From contig NZ_CP018839.1 in NCBI RefSeq assembly GCF_001922305.1, forward strand, positions 558,001 to 622,000: a stretch of DNA of 64,000 nt, read 5' to 3'. Position 1 is the first letter of the stretch; every line of letters begins with the position of its first letter. A model generated the notes under the pieces. That model saw only the letters and a program-made list of their open reading frames with translations, was not told the DNA's origin and made no database searches. A program made the translations under genes and the position numbers. The stretch comes from Thauera chlorobenzoica. GTDB lineage: Bacteria; Pseudomonadota; Gammaproteobacteria; Burkholderiales; Rhodocyclaceae. Shown piece after piece: positions 50,187 through 61,178 of the stretch.

Positions 50187-51016
50187 AGAAGTTCGTCTGC
50201 CATTACGCTTTGCTTCGTTTTCGCCCGTTTGTCGAGACGGGCGAATTCGCGAACGTCGGTGTCGTGTTGATGGCGCCTGCGGCGCGCTTCTTCGGCTATC
50301 GCCTGCTCACCCGTTACGGCCGCATCACGCAGTTTTTCCATCAGCTTGATCGTAAGGTCTATCTGCAGGGTAGGGCGCTACTCAAGCAGGAGATCGGCCG
50401 CTTCGCAGGCGATCTCCGTCGGCTGGCCCTGGGTGACGGGCATACGACGCCCGATCTCCCCCTGGCCGATCATCTCTTTGCCGAGTTTGTCCGCCCGCGC
50501 GAGGCGATGCTCCAGTTCGACGAACAGCGCATCGTCTTGGCCGATGACCCTCGGGTCAAGCTCGATGTGCTCTTCGATCATTACATCGAGCGCAATTTCG
50601 TGACCAAGGAGTATCAGGAGCGCCTCCTTGAGAACATGGTCAGGAAGCTCTTGGTCGGGCAACGTCTGGGGGCCGCGTACCGGGCCGAAAAGGTCGGCAA
50701 CGCCGACTTCACCGTGAATTTCCCGTTTGTGCGTATGCAGGACGGTCGGCCAGCGCGAGTCATCAAGCCCTTGTATCTCGCGCAGGATGACACCACCAAG
50801 CTTCTGACGCATGGCGGGCAATGGGTGGACAAGGTGCGGCGGCTCGCGAAGCGCAATGCCCTGCCGGGAGCGGTCATGTTCCCTGTGAAGGCCCCGCCGC
50901 GCGACACGAAGCAGTATCAGGCCTACGACGAAATCCGCGAAGACCTTCAGGATGCAGGCGTCACTGTGGTGGCTGCGAACGACGAGAGTTCCATCCTGCG
51001 CTTCGCGGCGGACTGA
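50183..51016 (+). CDS. DUF3037 domain-containing protein
   Basis: A 277-residue soluble protein of the DUF3037 family. The N-terminus KKFVCHYALLRFRPFVETGE followed by FANVGVVLMAP is the characteristic beginning. Function is unknown; the usual partner is a HipA-like kinase encoded immediately upstream with overlapping codons, and here only a stump of that partner seems left. Codons are markedly less GC3-biased than in the flanking chromosome (many T-ending codons), consistent with horizontal acquisition. A terminator follows 71 bp downstream. Confidence 0.85.
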   Translation: MKKFVCHYALLRFRPFVETGEFANVGVVLMAPAARFFGYRLLTRYGRITQFFHQLDRKVYLQGRALLKQEIGRFAGDLRRLALGDGHTTPDLPLADHLFAEFVRPREAMLQFDEQRIVLADDPRVKLDVLFDHYIERNFVTKEYQERLLENMVRKLLVGQRLGAAYRAEKVGNADFTVNFPFVRMQDGRPARVIKPLYLAQDDTTKLLTHGGQWVDKVRRLAKRNALPGAVMFPVKAPPRDTKQYQAYDEIREDLQDAGVTVVAANDESSILRFAAD

Positions 51017-51087
51017 TCTCCGCCTTCGCTCCAGCTGGTCGCAGCCGGATCTTCCCCGATCCCGCTGCGACCAGATATCGACCAGAA

Positions 51088-51122
51088 AGCAAAAAGGCCG
51101 ACGCAGGGTCGGCCTTTTTGCT
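51088..51122. terminator. Bidirectional terminator at island end
   Basis: Fifteen-bp arms AGCAAAAAGGCCGAC/GTCGGCCTTTTTGCT with a 5-nt loop, and an A or T tract on each side. It can end both the DUF3037 transcript (plus) and tRNA-Met (minus). Confidence 0.9.
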
Positions 51123-51131
51123 TGATTTGGT

Positions 51132-51208
51132 TGGTGGTGATGGGCGGAATCGAACCGCCGACCTATGGGTTATGAATCCATCGCTCTAACCGTCTGAGCT
51201 ACATCACC
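51132..51208 (-). tRNA. tRNA-Met(CAT)
   Basis: Acceptor stem GGTGATG/CATCACC, discriminator A, encoded CCA. The anticodon loop TTCATAA gives CAT, and the T loop is GGTTCGATTCC. The first pair is a normal G-C, so this is an elongator-type (or Ile2-type) tRNA rather than initiator. The last anticodon-stem pair (31-39) is A-C, a mismatch. Its 3' end faces the accessory island. Confidence 0.93.
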
Positions 51209-51221
51209 AACAGAGCGCGCG

Positions 51222-51251
51222 AATATAGCGGGTCCGCGCTGTCCGCGTCAA
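51222..51251 (-). promoter_or_regulatory. Sigma-70 promoter of tRNA-Met
   Basis: Minus strand TTGACG (51251-51246), 18-bp spacer, TATATT (51227-51222); start would be near 51215, just ahead of the tRNA 5' end. Confidence 0.7.
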
Positions 51252-51411
51252 TAGCCCCGGTGCACTGTGTCATCCGCGCATGGCCTGGCGGGGGTGCCGG
51301 CCGCTTTCCGTGGAAGTCTTGATTTATAAGGCTTTTGCATTGACACGGGAGGGGTGATCGGGGATCATTCGACGCCTGTTCCTCACGGTTCCGGATCTTT
51401 CCGGTCTGTCT

Positions 51412-51738
51412 TTGCGCGCGCTTCCGCTCTCCGTCTTGCTGGTTTCCGCCTTCGGTCTGCTGCCGAGCCTGGTGTCTGCGGCCCTGCCGCGGATGATTCC
51501 GGACGAGGCGGCGAAGGTGAAGATGCGCTTTTCGCCTGCGGGGCTGGTCCAGATCGGGGACCGGGCGCTGCGGCTGAGCCCGGGGGCGCAGATCCGCGAC
51601 CCCGCCAATCGCATCGTGCTGCCTGCATACGTCCGCGGCGAGCACACGGTGCGCGTGCTGCTCGACAACAATGGCCAGGTGCATCGGGTGTGGATCCTGA
51701 CCCCGCAAGAGGCCGCCGCGCCGCTGCCGGGGCGCTGA
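51412..51738 (+). CDS. Conserved-type exported protein of unknown function
   Basis: A roughly 108-residue protein with a signal peptide (about residues 1-23, ending SLVSA) and a compact beta-rich body: [50 protein letters not shown] do not recognise a named family. The TTG at 51412 was used as start because no ATG or GTG occurs between the upstream stop (51355) and the signal peptide. A strong GGGAGGGG at about 51346-51354 hints that initiation may really be nearer 51364, at a rarer start codon. It ends 50 bp before miaB. Confidence 0.65.
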   Translation: MRALPLSVLLVSAFGLLPSLVSAALPRMIPDEAAKVKMRFSPAGLVQIGDRALRLSPGAQIRDPANRIVLPAYVRGEHTVRVLLDNNGQVHRVWILTPQEAAAPLPGR

Positions 51739-51788
51739 TCCGTCCTCGATGGCCGCGCCCCCAGCCCTGCAGTGATTTCCCTTCCATC

Positions 51789-53141
51789 ATGAAAAAGCTC
51801 TACATCCGCACGTTCGGGTGCCAGATGAACGAGTACGACTCCGACAAGATGGCGGACGTGCTCGGTGCCGACGAAGAACTGGTCAAGACCGACGACCCGG
51901 AAGAGGCCGACGTGATCCTCTTCAACACCTGTTCGGTGCGCGAGAAGGCGCAGGAGCGGGTGTTCCACGACCTCGGCCGGGTGCGCCTGCTCAAGCAGAA
52001 GAAGCCCGGGCTGATCATCGGCGTCGGCGGCTGCGTCGCCAGCCAGGAGGGCGAGGCGATCATCCGGCGCGCGCCCTATGTGGACGTGGTGTTCGGGCCG
52101 CAGACCCTGCACCGCCTGCCCGGCCTGATCGAGGCGCGCAAGCGCAGCGGGCGCTCGCAGGTGGATATCTCCTTCCCCGAGATCGAGAAGTTCGACGCCA
52201 TGCCGCCGGCGCGGGTCGAGGGGGCGAGCGCCTTCGTCTCGATCATGGAGGGCTGCTCCAAGTACTGCACCTTCTGTGTCGTGCCCTACACCCGCGGCGA
52301 CGAGGTGTCGCGCCCGCTCGAGGACGTGCTGGCCGAAGTCGCCGGGCTGGCGGCGCAGGGGGTGAAGGAAGTCACGCTGCTGGGCCAGAACGTCAACGCC
52401 TGGCGCGGCGAACTCACCCGCGAGGACGGCGAGCAGGGCGACTTTGCCTTCCTGCTCGAATGCGTGGCCGAAATCCCCGGCATCGAGCGCATCCGCTACA
52501 CCACTTCGCACCCGCGCGAGATGACGCAGCGCCTGATCGACTGTTACGCCAAGATCCCCAAGCTCGTCTCCCAGCTCCACCTGCCGGTGCAGTCGGGTTC
52601 GGACCGCGTGCTGGCGGCGATGAAGCGCGGCTACTCGGCGCTGGAATTCAAGTCGGTGGTGCGCCGGCTGCGCGCGGCGCGGCCGGATCTGGCGCTGACT
52701 TCGGACTTCATCGTCGGCTTTCCCGGCGAGACCGAGGCCGATTTCGACAAGACCATGAAGCTGATCGACGAGGTCGGCTTCGACGGCTCGTTCAGCTTCG
52801 TGTATAGCGCGCGCCCCGGCACGCCGGCGTCCGATCTGGACGACCCGGTGTCGCAGCAGACCAAGCTCGCCTGGCTCGCCCGCCTGCAGCAGCGCATCGA
52901 CGCGCAGTACCAGGCCAACAGCGAGGCCATGGTCGGCACGGTGCAGCGCATCCTGGTGGAAGGTGCAGCGAAGAAGAACGCCGAGGCCGAGATGATGGGC
53001 CGCAGCGACAACAACCGCGTGGTCAACTTCCCTTCCGATTCGCCGGTGCGCGACCGCCTGATCGGGCAGTTCGTCGACGTGCGCATCACCGCCGCACTGC
53101 CGCACAGCCTGCGCGGCGAAATCCTCACCCGGGAATCCTGA
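51789..53141 (+). CDS. miaB: tRNA-2-methylthio-N6-dimethylallyladenosine synthase
   Basis: Radical SAM methylthiotransferase modifying i6A37 of tRNAs. It has 450 residues: N-terminal UPF0004 domain with cluster cysteines in [20 protein letters not shown] and GVGGCVAS; radical-SAM motif [16 protein letters not shown] (CxxxCxxC, about residue 155); C-terminal TRAM domain (about 375-445). The gene is followed directly by phoH (stop and ATG adjacent), starting the conserved miaB-phoH-ybeY-corC-lnt series. Confidence 0.97.
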   Translation: MKKLYIRTFGCQMNEYDSDKMADVLGADEELVKTDDPEEADVILFNTCSVREKAQERVFHDLGRVRLLKQKKPGLIIGVGGCVASQEGEAIIRRAPYVDVVFGPQTLHRLPGLIEARKRSGRSQVDISFPEIEKFDAMPPARVEGASAFVSIMEGCSKYCTFCVVPYTRGDEVSRPLEDVLAEVAGLAAQGVKEVTLLGQNVNAWRGELTREDGEQGDFAFLLECVAEIPGIERIRYTTSHPREMTQRLIDCYAKIPKLVSQLHLPVQSGSDRVLAAMKRGYSALEFKSVVRRLRAARPDLALTSDFIVGFPGETEADFDKTMKLIDEVGFDGSFSFVYSARPGTPASDLDDPVSQQTKLAWLARLQQRIDAQYQANSEAMVGTVQRILVEGAAKKNAEAEMMGRSDNNRVVNFPSDSPVRDRLIGQFVDVRITAALPHSLRGEILTRES

Positions 53142-54170
53142 ATGGCAAAAACCCTGGAAGTCTTCTTCGAGCCGGTGGATAACCTCCGTTTGTCCCGGCT
53201 GTGCGGTGTGCTCGACGAGAACCTGCGCCAGATCGAGAACGCCTTCGACATCACGGTGAGCCGGCGCGGCGAGCAATTCACCCTGACCGGCCACCCTTCG
53301 CAGGTACTGCGCGGCGAGATGGCGTTGAAGCACTTCTACGCGCGTGCCGACCAGGACCTGTCGCTCGACGACGTCCAGCTCGGCCTGATCGAGATCGGCA
53401 GCCGCGGCAGCGGCGGCGACCCGCTGCAGCCGGCGCCGGTGCTGCTCACCCGGCGCACCGAGCTGCACGGGCGCACGCCGCGCCAGGTGGAGTACCTGAA
53501 GAACATCCAGGAATTCGACATCACCTTCGGCATCGGCCCGGCCGGCACCGGCAAGACCTATCTCGCGGTGGCGAGTGCGGTCGATGCCTTCGAGCGCGAC
53601 CTGGTCGAGCGCATCATCCTCACCCGCCCGGCGGTCGAGGCCGGCGAGCGCCTCGGCTTTCTGCCCGGCGACCTGGCGCAGAAGGTCGATCCCTACCTGC
53701 GCCCGCTGTACGACGCGCTCTACGACCTGATGGGCTTCGACCGCGTCGGCAAGCTCTTCGAGCGCAGCCTGATCGAGATCGCGCCGCTCGCCTTCATGCG
53801 CGGGCGCACCCTCAACAACGCCTTCATCATCCTCGACGAGGCGCAGAACACCACGCCCGAGCAGATGAAGATGTTCCTCACCCGCATCGGCTTCGGCGCC
53901 AAGGCGGTGGTCACCGGCGACCTCACCCAGGTCGACCTGGCGCGCGGCCAGCGCAGCGGCCTGAAGGAAGCGCGTGCGGTGCTGGGGGAGGTGCGCGGCA
54001 TCGCGTTCACCGAGTTCAGCAAGGAAGACGTCGTGCGTCATCCGCTTGTCGCACGCATCGTCGAAGCTTACGACAACGAGGCCGAGCGCGTGGCGCGCGC
54101 CAGGGCTGCGACTGCGACTCGCGCACAGGCCCAGGACGAGGAGAGGAAAGATGGCGAAACCGGCGACTGA
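53142..54170 (+). CDS. PhoH-like ATPase (YbeZ)
   Basis: Cytoplasmic P-loop ATPase of the PhoH family, which works with the YbeY ribonuclease in rRNA maturation. It has 342 residues: an N-terminal KH-like region, Walker [16 protein letters not shown] (about residue 134), Walker [16 protein letters not shown], and the sensor region [11 protein letters not shown]. It overlaps ybeY by 20 bp and abuts miaB. Confidence 0.95.
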   Translation: MAKTLEVFFEPVDNLRLSRLCGVLDENLRQIENAFDITVSRRGEQFTLTGHPSQVLRGEMALKHFYARADQDLSLDDVQLGLIEIGSRGSGGDPLQPAPVLLTRRTELHGRTPRQVEYLKNIQEFDITFGIGPAGTGKTYLAVASAVDAFERDLVERIILTRPAVEAGERLGFLPGDLAQKVDPYLRPLYDALYDLMGFDRVGKLFERSLIEIAPLAFMRGRTLNNAFIILDEAQNTTPEQMKMFLTRIGFGAKAVVTGDLTQVDLARGQRSGLKEARAVLGEVRGIAFTEFSKEDVVRHPLVARIVEAYDNEAERVARARAATATRAQAQDEERKDGETGD

Positions 54171-54918
54171 CCCGAAAATCACCGCCTTCGACGCCCGGGG
54201 CAAGGCGACCCGGATCAAGGCCGAGCGCCTGGAAATCGATTTCGGCGACGGCCGCAAGCTGCTGCTGGCCCTTCCCGAGAACACCTGGGGCGATCTCGAG
54301 ATCGAGGCCGAAACCGCCGACGAGGCCGCGCTACCGATGCTGTCGCTGCAGCCGGGCGCCTGCAACCTGCTCACCGTGCGCGTCGATGTCCATCAGGACG
54401 TGCACTTCGAAGATCCGCCCGAGCGCCCGCTGCGCACTGCGCCGCCGGTGCTGACGCTGGCGGTACAGAAGGCGGTCGAGGGCCAGGACAAGGCCGGCAT
54501 CCCGAAAAAGCACCAAATCCGGCGCTGGGCGCAGGCCGCGCTGCAGCGCGACGCGGAAGTCGCGGTCCGCCTGGTGGGCGAGGCCGAGGGGCGCGAGCTC
54601 AACCGCGACTATCGCGGCAAGGATTACGCCACCAACGTGCTCACCTTCGCGTATGCCGAAGGCGAGTGCCCGGCGGCCGGGCTGCCCGCGGCCGCCGCAC
54701 TGCCGCTGGCCGGCGACCTGGTGCTGTGCGTGCCGGTCGTGGTGCGCGAGGCGGCCGAGCAGGGCAAGACCCTGGAGGCCCACTTCGCCCACCTCGTGGT
54801 GCATGGTATGTTGCACCTCCAAGGCTACGATCACGAGACCGAAGCCGAGGCGGCGGAAATGGAACAACTCGAAACCGGCATCCTTCGCGCCCTGGGCTAT
54901 GCCGATCCCTATGCCTGA
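54151..54918 (+). CDS. ybeY: Endoribonuclease YbeY with N-terminal extension
   Basis: Single-strand endoribonuclease for 16S rRNA 3'-end maturation and 70S quality control. The catalytic domain is the C-terminal 150 residues: [20 protein letters not shown] and zinc motif [18 protein letters not shown] (HGxLHLxGYDH). The chain is 255 residues, about 100 longer than E. coli YbeY. The extension (residues 1-100; [36 protein letters not shown]) looks like a separate small beta-rich domain. The ATG at 54151 has GAGAGGAAAG upstream; the 20-bp overlap with phoH supports this long start, although ribosome entry at an internal start cannot be excluded. Confidence 0.93.
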   Translation: MAKPATDPKITAFDARGKATRIKAERLEIDFGDGRKLLLALPENTWGDLEIEAETADEAALPMLSLQPGACNLLTVRVDVHQDVHFEDPPERPLRTAPPVLTLAVQKAVEGQDKAGIPKKHQIRRWAQAALQRDAEVAVRLVGEAEGRELNRDYRGKDYATNVLTFAYAEGECPAAGLPAAAALPLAGDLVLCVPVVVREAAEQGKTLEAHFAHLVVHGMLHLQGYDHETEAEAAEMEQLETGILRALGYADPYA

Positions 54919-54980
54919 GCCTCGCATGCGCGTTGCGCACCCCGGCGGTCCGGTCTGAAGCGGAGATCCCGAAACACAAC

Positions 54981-55820
54981 ATGGACAACCCCCCTAAACC
55001 TTCGTTACTCGAGCGACTTTCGGCCTTTCTCTCGCGCGAACCGGAAGATCGCGACGAACTGCTCGCGCTGCTGCACTCCGCGTTCGACCGCAACCTGATC
55101 GACGCCGATGCCCTCTCGATCATCGAAGGCGCCCTGCAGATGTCCGACATGCAGGTGCGCGACGTGATGATCCCTCGCGCCCAGATGGACTGCCTCCATC
55201 TCGACGACTCGATCGAAACCATCGCCAACTTCGTCATCGACACCGCACACTCGCGCTTTCCCGCGATCGGCGACGGCAAGGACGACGTCGCCGGCATCCT
55301 GCTCGCCAAGGACCTGCTGCGCTACTACGCCGGGCGCGAATTCGACCTGCGCGACATGCTGCGCCCGGCGGTGTTCGTCCCCGAATCGAAGCGCCTCAAC
55401 GTGCTGCTGCGCGAATTCCGCGTGTCGCGCAACCACATGGCGATCGTCGTCGATGAGTACGGCGGTGTCGCCGGCCTGGTCACGATCGAGGACGTGCTCG
55501 AGCAGATCGTCGGCGACATCGAGGACGAGTACGACTTCGACGAGGTCGGTGACAACATCCGCCTCGACCACAGCGGTCGCTACCGGGTCAAGGCGACGAC
55601 CGAGATCGAGGACTTCAACGAAGCCTTCGCCACCCACTTCAGCGACGAGGAATACGACACTGTCGGCGGCCTCGTCATCCGCCACTTCGGCCGCCTGCCC
55701 AAGCGCGGCGAAGAAGTGGAACTCGAAGGCCTGAAGATCCAGGTGCTGCGCGCCGACAGCCGGCGGGTGCATACCCTGGTGGTCGAGCGCCCGGTGCAGG
55801 CCGCAACCGCCGCCGAGTGA
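54981..55820 (+). CDS. corC: CorC/YbeX CBS-domain protein
   Basis: A 279-residue cytoplasmic protein linked to Mg/Co efflux and ribosome metabolism. Two CBS domains (about residues 68-190; [13 protein letters not shown] and [20 protein letters not shown]) are followed by a CorC/HlyC FAD-like domain (about 205-279; [20 protein letters not shown]). It has no membrane helices, unlike the larger CNNM/CorB type. Its stop overlaps the lnt ATG (TGATG). Confidence 0.95.
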   Translation: MDNPPKPSLLERLSAFLSREPEDRDELLALLHSAFDRNLIDADALSIIEGALQMSDMQVRDVMIPRAQMDCLHLDDSIETIANFVIDTAHSRFPAIGDGKDDVAGILLAKDLLRYYAGREFDLRDMLRPAVFVPESKRLNVLLREFRVSRNHMAIVVDEYGGVAGLVTIEDVLEQIVGDIEDEYDFDEVGDNIRLDHSGRYRVKATTEIEDFNEAFATHFSDEEYDTVGGLVIRHFGRLPKRGEEVELEGLKIQVLRADSRRVHTLVVERPVQAATAAE

Positions 55821-57379
55821 TGCGGCGTCCGGCCCTTGTCGCGCTGCTCGCCGGAGGGGGGGCGGTGTTCGCCTTCGCCCCTTTCGGCCTGTTTCCGCTC
55901 GCGCTGCCCAGTCTGGCGGTGCTCGCGGCGCTGCTCGGGCGCGCCGCGCGCCCGGCCGATGGCTTCCGGCTCGGCTTCGCCTGGGGCTTCGGCGCCTTCG
56001 GCGCCGGGGTGTCCTGGCTGTATGTCGCGCTCGAGCGCTACGGCGGCATGCCGGCGCCGCTCGCTGCGCTCGCGATCGCGCTGTTCTGCGCCTACCTCGC
56101 GCTTTATCCGGCGCTCGCCGGGGCCGCCTTCGTCCGTCTGCGCGGCCGGGGCGAGCGCGGCGCGGCGTCGGGGCGGGCGGGGACGCTGGGGCCGGCGGCG
56201 CTGTTCGGTGCCCTGTGGCTGCTCGCCGAATGGCTGCGCGGCGTACTGTTTACCGGCTTCCCGTGGCTGGCGATCGGCTATTCGCAGACGCCGCCCAGTC
56301 CGCTCGCCGGCTTCCTGCCGCTGATTGGCGTGCATGGCGTGGGTGGCCTGCTCGCCTTCGCCGCCGCGCTGCTCGCCTTCGCCGACTGGCGCCGTCCGGC
56401 CCGTGCCTGGCGCGCGGCCGCGGTGCTGGGTGCCCTGCTGCTCGCCGGGGGCGGGCTGCTCGGGCGCGGATGGACGGTGCCGGCCGGGGCACCGGTCGAT
56501 GTCGCGCTGGTGCAGACCCACTTCGAGCAGAGCATGAAGTGGGACCCCGAACGTTTCGCCGACGTGCTGCGGGTGAACCTGGAACTGGTGCGCGATGCCT
56601 TCGCCGGTGCAGCGCCACCCGCCCTCGTCGTGCTCCCCGAGACCACCCTGCCGACCCTTGCCGAGCACCTGCCCGAAGGCTACCTCGCGCTCCTCGAGCG
56701 CTTTGCCGGCGAGGCCGGCGGCCAGCTCGTGCTCGGGGTCTTTCGTCGCAACGAGGCGGGGCAGATCTTCAACGCCGCGATGAGCCTGGGCGGGGGCGAG
56801 TCCCAGTACTATGCCAAGCAGCACCTGGTGCCCTTCGGCGAGTATTCGCCGCCGCTGTTCGGCTGGTTCTACCGCCTCGCCAGCATCCCGATGTCGGACC
56901 AGACCCGGGGCGCGCCCGAGCAGCCGCCGATGCGCCTCGACGGCCAGCGGGTGGCGCTCAACATCTGCTACGAGGACTTGTTCGGTGCCGAGCTGATCCG
57001 CGCGCTGCCGGCCGCGACGCTGATGCTCAACCTCTCCAACCTCGCCTGGTACGGCGACTCGCTGGCCCAGCCCCAGCACCTGCAGATCGCCCGCGTGCGC
57101 GCACTGGAAACCGGTCGGCCGATGCTGCGCGCGACCAATACCGGGATGACCGCGGTGGTCCAGCCCGACGGTCGGGTCAGCGCCGTGCTGCCCGGGTTCG
57201 AGCGTGGCGTGCTGCGTATGACGGTGCAGGGCCATGCGGGGCTGACCCCGTATGCGCGCTGGGGAGACCGCCCGGCGCTGGGCCTCGCCCTGCTGATGGC
57301 GCTGGGGGGGGCGCTGCGCCTCGTCCGTCATCGTTCCCGACCGCTTGCGGGGCGCGGCGGCCTTCCTCCGGCACCTTAG
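55820..57379 (+). CDS. lnt: Apolipoprotein N-acyltransferase
   Basis: Inner-membrane enzyme adding the third acyl chain to lipoproteins. It has 519 residues: about six N-terminal membrane helices (to about 215), a periplasmic nitrilase-like domain (about 228-480), and a last membrane helix (about 485-505). The catalytic triad is in LPETTLPT (Glu), [12 protein letters not shown] (Lys) and NICYEDLFG (Cys). The ATG at 55820 overlaps the corC stop; a GTG three bases earlier would add one residue. Confidence 0.96.
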   Translation: MRRPALVALLAGGGAVFAFAPFGLFPLALPSLAVLAALLGRAARPADGFRLGFAWGFGAFGAGVSWLYVALERYGGMPAPLAALAIALFCAYLALYPALAGAAFVRLRGRGERGAASGRAGTLGPAALFGALWLLAEWLRGVLFTGFPWLAIGYSQTPPSPLAGFLPLIGVHGVGGLLAFAAALLAFADWRRPARAWRAAAVLGALLLAGGGLLGRGWTVPAGAPVDVALVQTHFEQSMKWDPERFADVLRVNLELVRDAFAGAAPPALVVLPETTLPTLAEHLPEGYLALLERFAGEAGGQLVLGVFRRNEAGQIFNAAMSLGGGESQYYAKQHLVPFGEYSPPLFGWFYRLASIPMSDQTRGAPEQPPMRLDGQRVALNICYEDLFGAELIRALPAATLMLNLSNLAWYGDSLAQPQHLQIARVRALETGRPMLRATNTGMTAVVQPDGRVSAVLPGFERGVLRMTVQGHAGLTPYARWGDRPALGLALLMALGGALRLVRHRSRPLAGRGGLPPAP

Positions 57380-57489
57380 AGGGGAGGCGGGGTGTCGGCG
57401 CGGCCGTCTTTCCCTCGCCCCTTGTCCGCCGAACCCCGGTAAAATCACCGCCTTTGCGTGCGCTGCGCGGCTGCAAGGCCTCCGAGACC

Positions 57490-58416
57490 ATGACTACCCA
57501 CTCCCGACTCGTCAATCCGACCTTCCAGCAAGTCATCCTCACCCTCCAGCAGTTCTGGGGCGAGCGCGGCTGCGTGCTGCTGCAGCCCTACGACCTCGAA
57601 GTGGGCGCGGGCACCAGCCACACCGCCACCTTCCTGCGCGCGATCGGCCCCGAGCCGTGGAACGCGGCCTACGTCCAGCCCTCGCGCCGGCCCAAGGACG
57701 GCCGCTACGGCGAGAACCCGAACCGCCTGCAGCACTACTACCAGTTCCAGGTGGTGCTCAAGCCCTCGCCGCTGAACATCCAGGAGCTCTACCTCGATTC
57801 GCTCCGCGCGCTCGGCATCGACACCGGCGCCCACGATATCCGCTTTGTCGAGGACGACTGGGAGAACCCCACCCTGGGGGCCTGGGGGCTGGGCTGGGAG
57901 GTGTGGCTGGACGGCATGGAAGTCACCCAGTTCACCTACTTCCAGCAGGTCGGCGGTCTCGACTGCAGGCCGGTGCTGGGCGAGATTACCTACGGCATCG
58001 AACGTCTGGCGATGTACCTGCAGGGGGTGGAAAACGTCTACGACCTGGTGTGGTCGGTGTATCCGGACGGCACCCGGGTCACCTACGGTGACGTCTTCCA
58101 CCAGAACGAGGTTGAACAGTCGACCTTCAACTTCGAGCATTCCAACGTCGACTTCCTGTTCTCGCTGTTTACCAGTTATGAATCCGAGGCGAAGCGCATC
58201 ATGGAGCTCGGCCTCGCCCTGCCGGCCTACGAAATGGTGCTCAAGGCAGCCCATACCTTCAACATGCTCGATGCCCGCGGCGCCATCTCGGTGACCGAGC
58301 GTGCCGCCTACATCGGCCGCATCCGCAACCTGTCGCGTGCCGTCGCCCAGGCTTACTTCGAATCCCGTGAAGCCCTCGGCTTCCCGATGCTGAATGCCAC
58401 CAAGGAGGCCGCGTGA
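57490..58416 (+). CDS. glyQ: Glycyl-tRNA synthetase alpha subunit
   Basis: Catalytic subunit of the alpha2beta2 bacterial GlyRS. It has 308 residues: [40 protein letters not shown] and [20 protein letters not shown] are conserved class II elements. The ATG at 57490 follows TCCGAGACC, a weak site. The stop overlaps the glyS start codon. Confidence 0.97.
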   Translation: MTTHSRLVNPTFQQVILTLQQFWGERGCVLLQPYDLEVGAGTSHTATFLRAIGPEPWNAAYVQPSRRPKDGRYGENPNRLQHYYQFQVVLKPSPLNIQELYLDSLRALGIDTGAHDIRFVEDDWENPTLGAWGLGWEVWLDGMEVTQFTYFQQVGGLDCRPVLGEITYGIERLAMYLQGVENVYDLVWSVYPDGTRVTYGDVFHQNEVEQSTFNFEHSNVDFLFSLFTSYESEAKRIMELGLALPAYEMVLKAAHTFNMLDARGAISVTERAAYIGRIRNLSRAVAQAYFESREALGFPMLNATKEAA

Positions 58417-60527
58417 TGACGAACGCGACCCATGTTGCGACCCTGCTCGTCGAGCTGCTCACCGAAGAACTGCCGCCCAAGGCCTTGCCGCGCCTGGGCG
58501 AGACCTTTGCCGCGAAGATCGCCGACGGCCTGAAGGCAAAAGGCCTCGCCGCCGCCGACACGGTGTTCCGCGCCTACGCGAGCCCGCGCCGGCTGGCGGT
58601 GACGGTGACCGGCGTCGCCGCCCAAGGCACGGCGAAGGAAGTCACCGAGAAGCTGATGCCGGTGTCGGTGGCGCTCGATGCCGAGGGCCGGCCGACGCCG
58701 GCGCTGCTGAAGAAAATGGAGGCGAAGGGGCTCTCTGCGGGCGCCGTGGCCGGCTTCGCGCGCCGCATCGATGGCAAGGCCGAGGCCTTGTTCCACACCG
58801 CCGTCGTCCCCGGGGCGAAACTCGCCGACGTGCTCTCGGCGATCGTCCACGATGCGGTGAAGGCGCTGCCGATTCCGAAGGTCATGCGCTGGGGCGACGG
58901 CGACGCCACCTTCGTGCGCCCGGTGCACAAGCTCACCTTCCTGCACGGCGCCGACGTCGTGCCCGGCCGCGTGCTCGACCTCGATTCGGGGCGCACGACG
59001 CGCGGCCACCGCTTCATGAGCCGCGGCGACATCGAGCTCGCCACCGCCGACGCCTACGAGCCGACCCTGCTCGCCGAAGGCAAGGTCATCCCCTGCTTCG
59101 CCGAGCGTCGCGCCGACATCGAGCGCCAGCTGCTGGCCGAGGCGGCGAAGCAGGGCGCGCGGCTCGGTGCGAGCAAGGAGGATTACGCCGACCTGCTCGA
59201 CGAGGTCGCCGCGCTGGTCGAGCACCCGACGGTGTACGTCGGCGAGTTCGATGCCGAATTCCTCGCCGTGCCGCAGGAGTGCCTGATCCTGACGATGCGC
59301 GCCAACCAGAAGTACTTCCCCCTGTTCGATGAGGCCGGGACCCTGCTCAACCGCTTCCTGATCGTCTCCAACATGCGCGTGGCCGATCCCTCGAACATCG
59401 TCTCCGGTAACGCGCGCGTGGTGCGCCCGCGCCTGTCGGACGCGCGCTTCTTCTTCGAGCAGGACAAGAAGCACAGGCTCGAGGCCCGTCTGCCGCGCCT
59501 GGCGCCGGTGGTCTATCACAACAAGCTCGGCAGCCAGCTCGAGCGCGTCGAGCGCCTGGAGGCGCTGGCCGGCGCGATCGCCGCGCAACTGCACGGCGAC
59601 GTTGCCGCGGCGAAGCGCGCCGCGCGTCTGGCGAAGGCCGACCTCGTCACCGACATGGTCGGCGAGTTCCCCGAGCTGCAGGGCATCATGGGGCGCTACT
59701 ACGCCCTCGCCGACGGCGAAGGGCAGGTGGTGGCGGACGCCATCCAGGCCCACTATCAGCCGCGTTTCGCCGGCGACGCGCTGCCCGCGGGCAACGTCGC
59801 CGCCGCGGTGGCGCTGGCCGACAAGCTCGATTCCCTGGTCGGCTTCTTCGGCATCGGCCTGCTGCCGACCGGTGACAAGGACCCGTTCGCGCTGCGCCGC
59901 GCCGCCCTCGGCGTGCTGCGCATCCTGATCGAGACGCCGCTGCCGCTGGAGCTGCCGAAGCTGATCGAAGCCGCCGCCGCCGGCTTCAAGCCCGGCCTGC
60001 TCGGTGCCGAAGGCTTCGCTGCCCAGTTACAGGACTTCATCCTCGAGCGCCTGAAGAACCTGCTGCGGGAGTCGGGCCGCGACGGTGCGGTGATCGACGC
60101 CGTGCTCGCCTTGAAGCCTGCGCGCATCGACCTGGTGCCGGCCAAGCTCGCCGCGGTGGAGGCCTTCCGCGCGCTGCCCGAAGCCGAGGCCCTGGCCGCG
60201 GCCAACAAGCGCATCGTCAATATCCTGAAAAAGGCCGCGGCCACCCCGGGCGAACCGGACCTCGCGCTGCTCCAGGAAGAGGCCGAGAAGGCGCTGTTCC
60301 ACCAGCTGATCGAGGTCGCGCCGCTGGTCGACTCCCACGTCGCCAACGAGGACTACACCGATGCCCTGTGCGCGCTCGCCGGGCTGCGCGCGGCGGTGGA
60401 CCGCTTCTTCGAGGACGTCATGGTGATGGCCGAGGAGCCGCTGACGCGGCACAACCGGCTTGCCTTGCTGGCGCGGCTGGCCGGGCTGATGAACCAGGTG
60501 GCGGACATCTCGCGCCTGTCGGCCTGA
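58416..60527 (+). CDS. glyS: Glycyl-tRNA synthetase beta subunit
   Basis: tRNA-binding subunit of GlyRS. It has 703 residues. [15 protein letters not shown] at the N-terminus and [19 protein letters not shown] in the core are typical; the C-terminal 100 residues form the anticodon-binding DALR-like domain. The ATG at 58416 overlaps the glyQ stop (TGATG) with AAGGAGG 8 nt upstream; a GTG one codon earlier is less likely. The next gene, gmhB, is 32 bp away. Confidence 0.97.
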   Translation: MTNATHVATLLVELLTEELPPKALPRLGETFAAKIADGLKAKGLAAADTVFRAYASPRRLAVTVTGVAAQGTAKEVTEKLMPVSVALDAEGRPTPALLKKMEAKGLSAGAVAGFARRIDGKAEALFHTAVVPGAKLADVLSAIVHDAVKALPIPKVMRWGDGDATFVRPVHKLTFLHGADVVPGRVLDLDSGRTTRGHRFMSRGDIELATADAYEPTLLAEGKVIPCFAERRADIERQLLAEAAKQGARLGASKEDYADLLDEVAALVEHPTVYVGEFDAEFLAVPQECLILTMRANQKYFPLFDEAGTLLNRFLIVSNMRVADPSNIVSGNARVVRPRLSDARFFFEQDKKHRLEARLPRLAPVVYHNKLGSQLERVERLEALAGAIAAQLHGDVAAAKRAARLAKADLVTDMVGEFPELQGIMGRYYALADGEGQVVADAIQAHYQPRFAGDALPAGNVAAAVALADKLDSLVGFFGIGLLPTGDKDPFALRRAALGVLRILIETPLPLELPKLIEAAAAGFKPGLLGAEGFAAQLQDFILERLKNLLRESGRDGAVIDAVLALKPARIDLVPAKLAAVEAFRALPEAEALAAANKRIVNILKKAAATPGEPDLALLQEEAEKALFHQLIEVAPLVDSHVANEDYTDALCALAGLRAAVDRFFEDVMVMAEEPLTRHNRLALLARLAGLMNQVADISRLSA

Positions 60528-60559
60528 CCGCAGCGCGCTCCGCATCACGGAGGTTGCCG

Positions 60560-61093
60560 ATGAAGCTCATCATTCTCGACCGCGACGGGGTCATCAACTT
60601 CGATTCCGAGCAGTTCATCAAGTCGCCCGAAGAGTGGAAGCCGATTCCCGGCTCGCTCGAGGCGATCGCGCGCCTGAACCAGTGGGGCTGGCGCGTGGTC
60701 GTGGCGTCGAACCAGTCCGGCGTCGGCCGCGGCCTGTTCGGCATGGACACGCTGAACGCGATCAACGACAAGATGGTGAAGAGCCTCGCCCAGGTCGGCG
60801 GCCGCCTCGATGCGATCTTCTTCTGTCCGCATCCGGCGGATTCGACCTGCGATTGCCGCAAACCCAGGTCGGGCATGTTCCTGCAGATCGCCGAGCGCTT
60901 CAACGTCGACCTGCACAGGGTGCCCTGCGTCGGCGACAGCCTGCGCGACCTCCAGGCCGGCGCCGCGGTCGGCTGCACGCCCTACCTGGTGCTCACCGGC
61001 AAGGGGCAGCTGACCCGCGAAAGTCCTGAGCTGCCGGCCGGCACCCTGATCTATCCCGATCTCGACGCCATCGCCACCGAGCTCACCACCTGA
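60560..61093 (+). CDS. gmhB: D-glycero-beta-D-manno-heptose 1,7-bisphosphate 7-phosphatase
   Basis: HAD phosphatase in ADP-heptose synthesis for the lipopolysaccharide core. It has 177 residues: IILDRDGVIN (catalytic DxD), ASNQSGVGRG, zinc loop FFCPHPADSTCDCRKPRSG, and VGDSLRDLQAG. The ATG at 60560 has CACGGAGG 7 nt upstream. It sits between glyS and plsC, a frequent betaproteobacterial order. Confidence 0.95.
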   Translation: MKLIILDRDGVINFDSEQFIKSPEEWKPIPGSLEAIARLNQWGWRVVVASNQSGVGRGLFGMDTLNAINDKMVKSLAQVGGRLDAIFFCPHPADSTCDCRKPRSGMFLQIAERFNVDLHRVPCVGDSLRDLQAGAAVGCTPYLVLTGKGQLTRESPELPAGTLIYPDLDAIATELTT

Positions 61094-61178
61094 GCCGCGC
61101 GGGCATCCCCGCCCGCCGGCGCTGCCCGCCCCGTGGTGCGGGCGCCGCGTCCTGCCCATCCACCTACGGAGTGCTCCC

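Noticed and set aside
51088-51208. tRNA-Met 3' end as an attachment site for an integrative island
   Set aside because: No second copy of the tRNA 3' sequence was found near the other island edge at 46 kb, and no integrase gene is present.
51324-54374. A 1016-codon minus-strand open frame opposite miaB and phoH
   Set aside because: Mirror of well-supported genes on the plus strand; no conserved motif in its translation.
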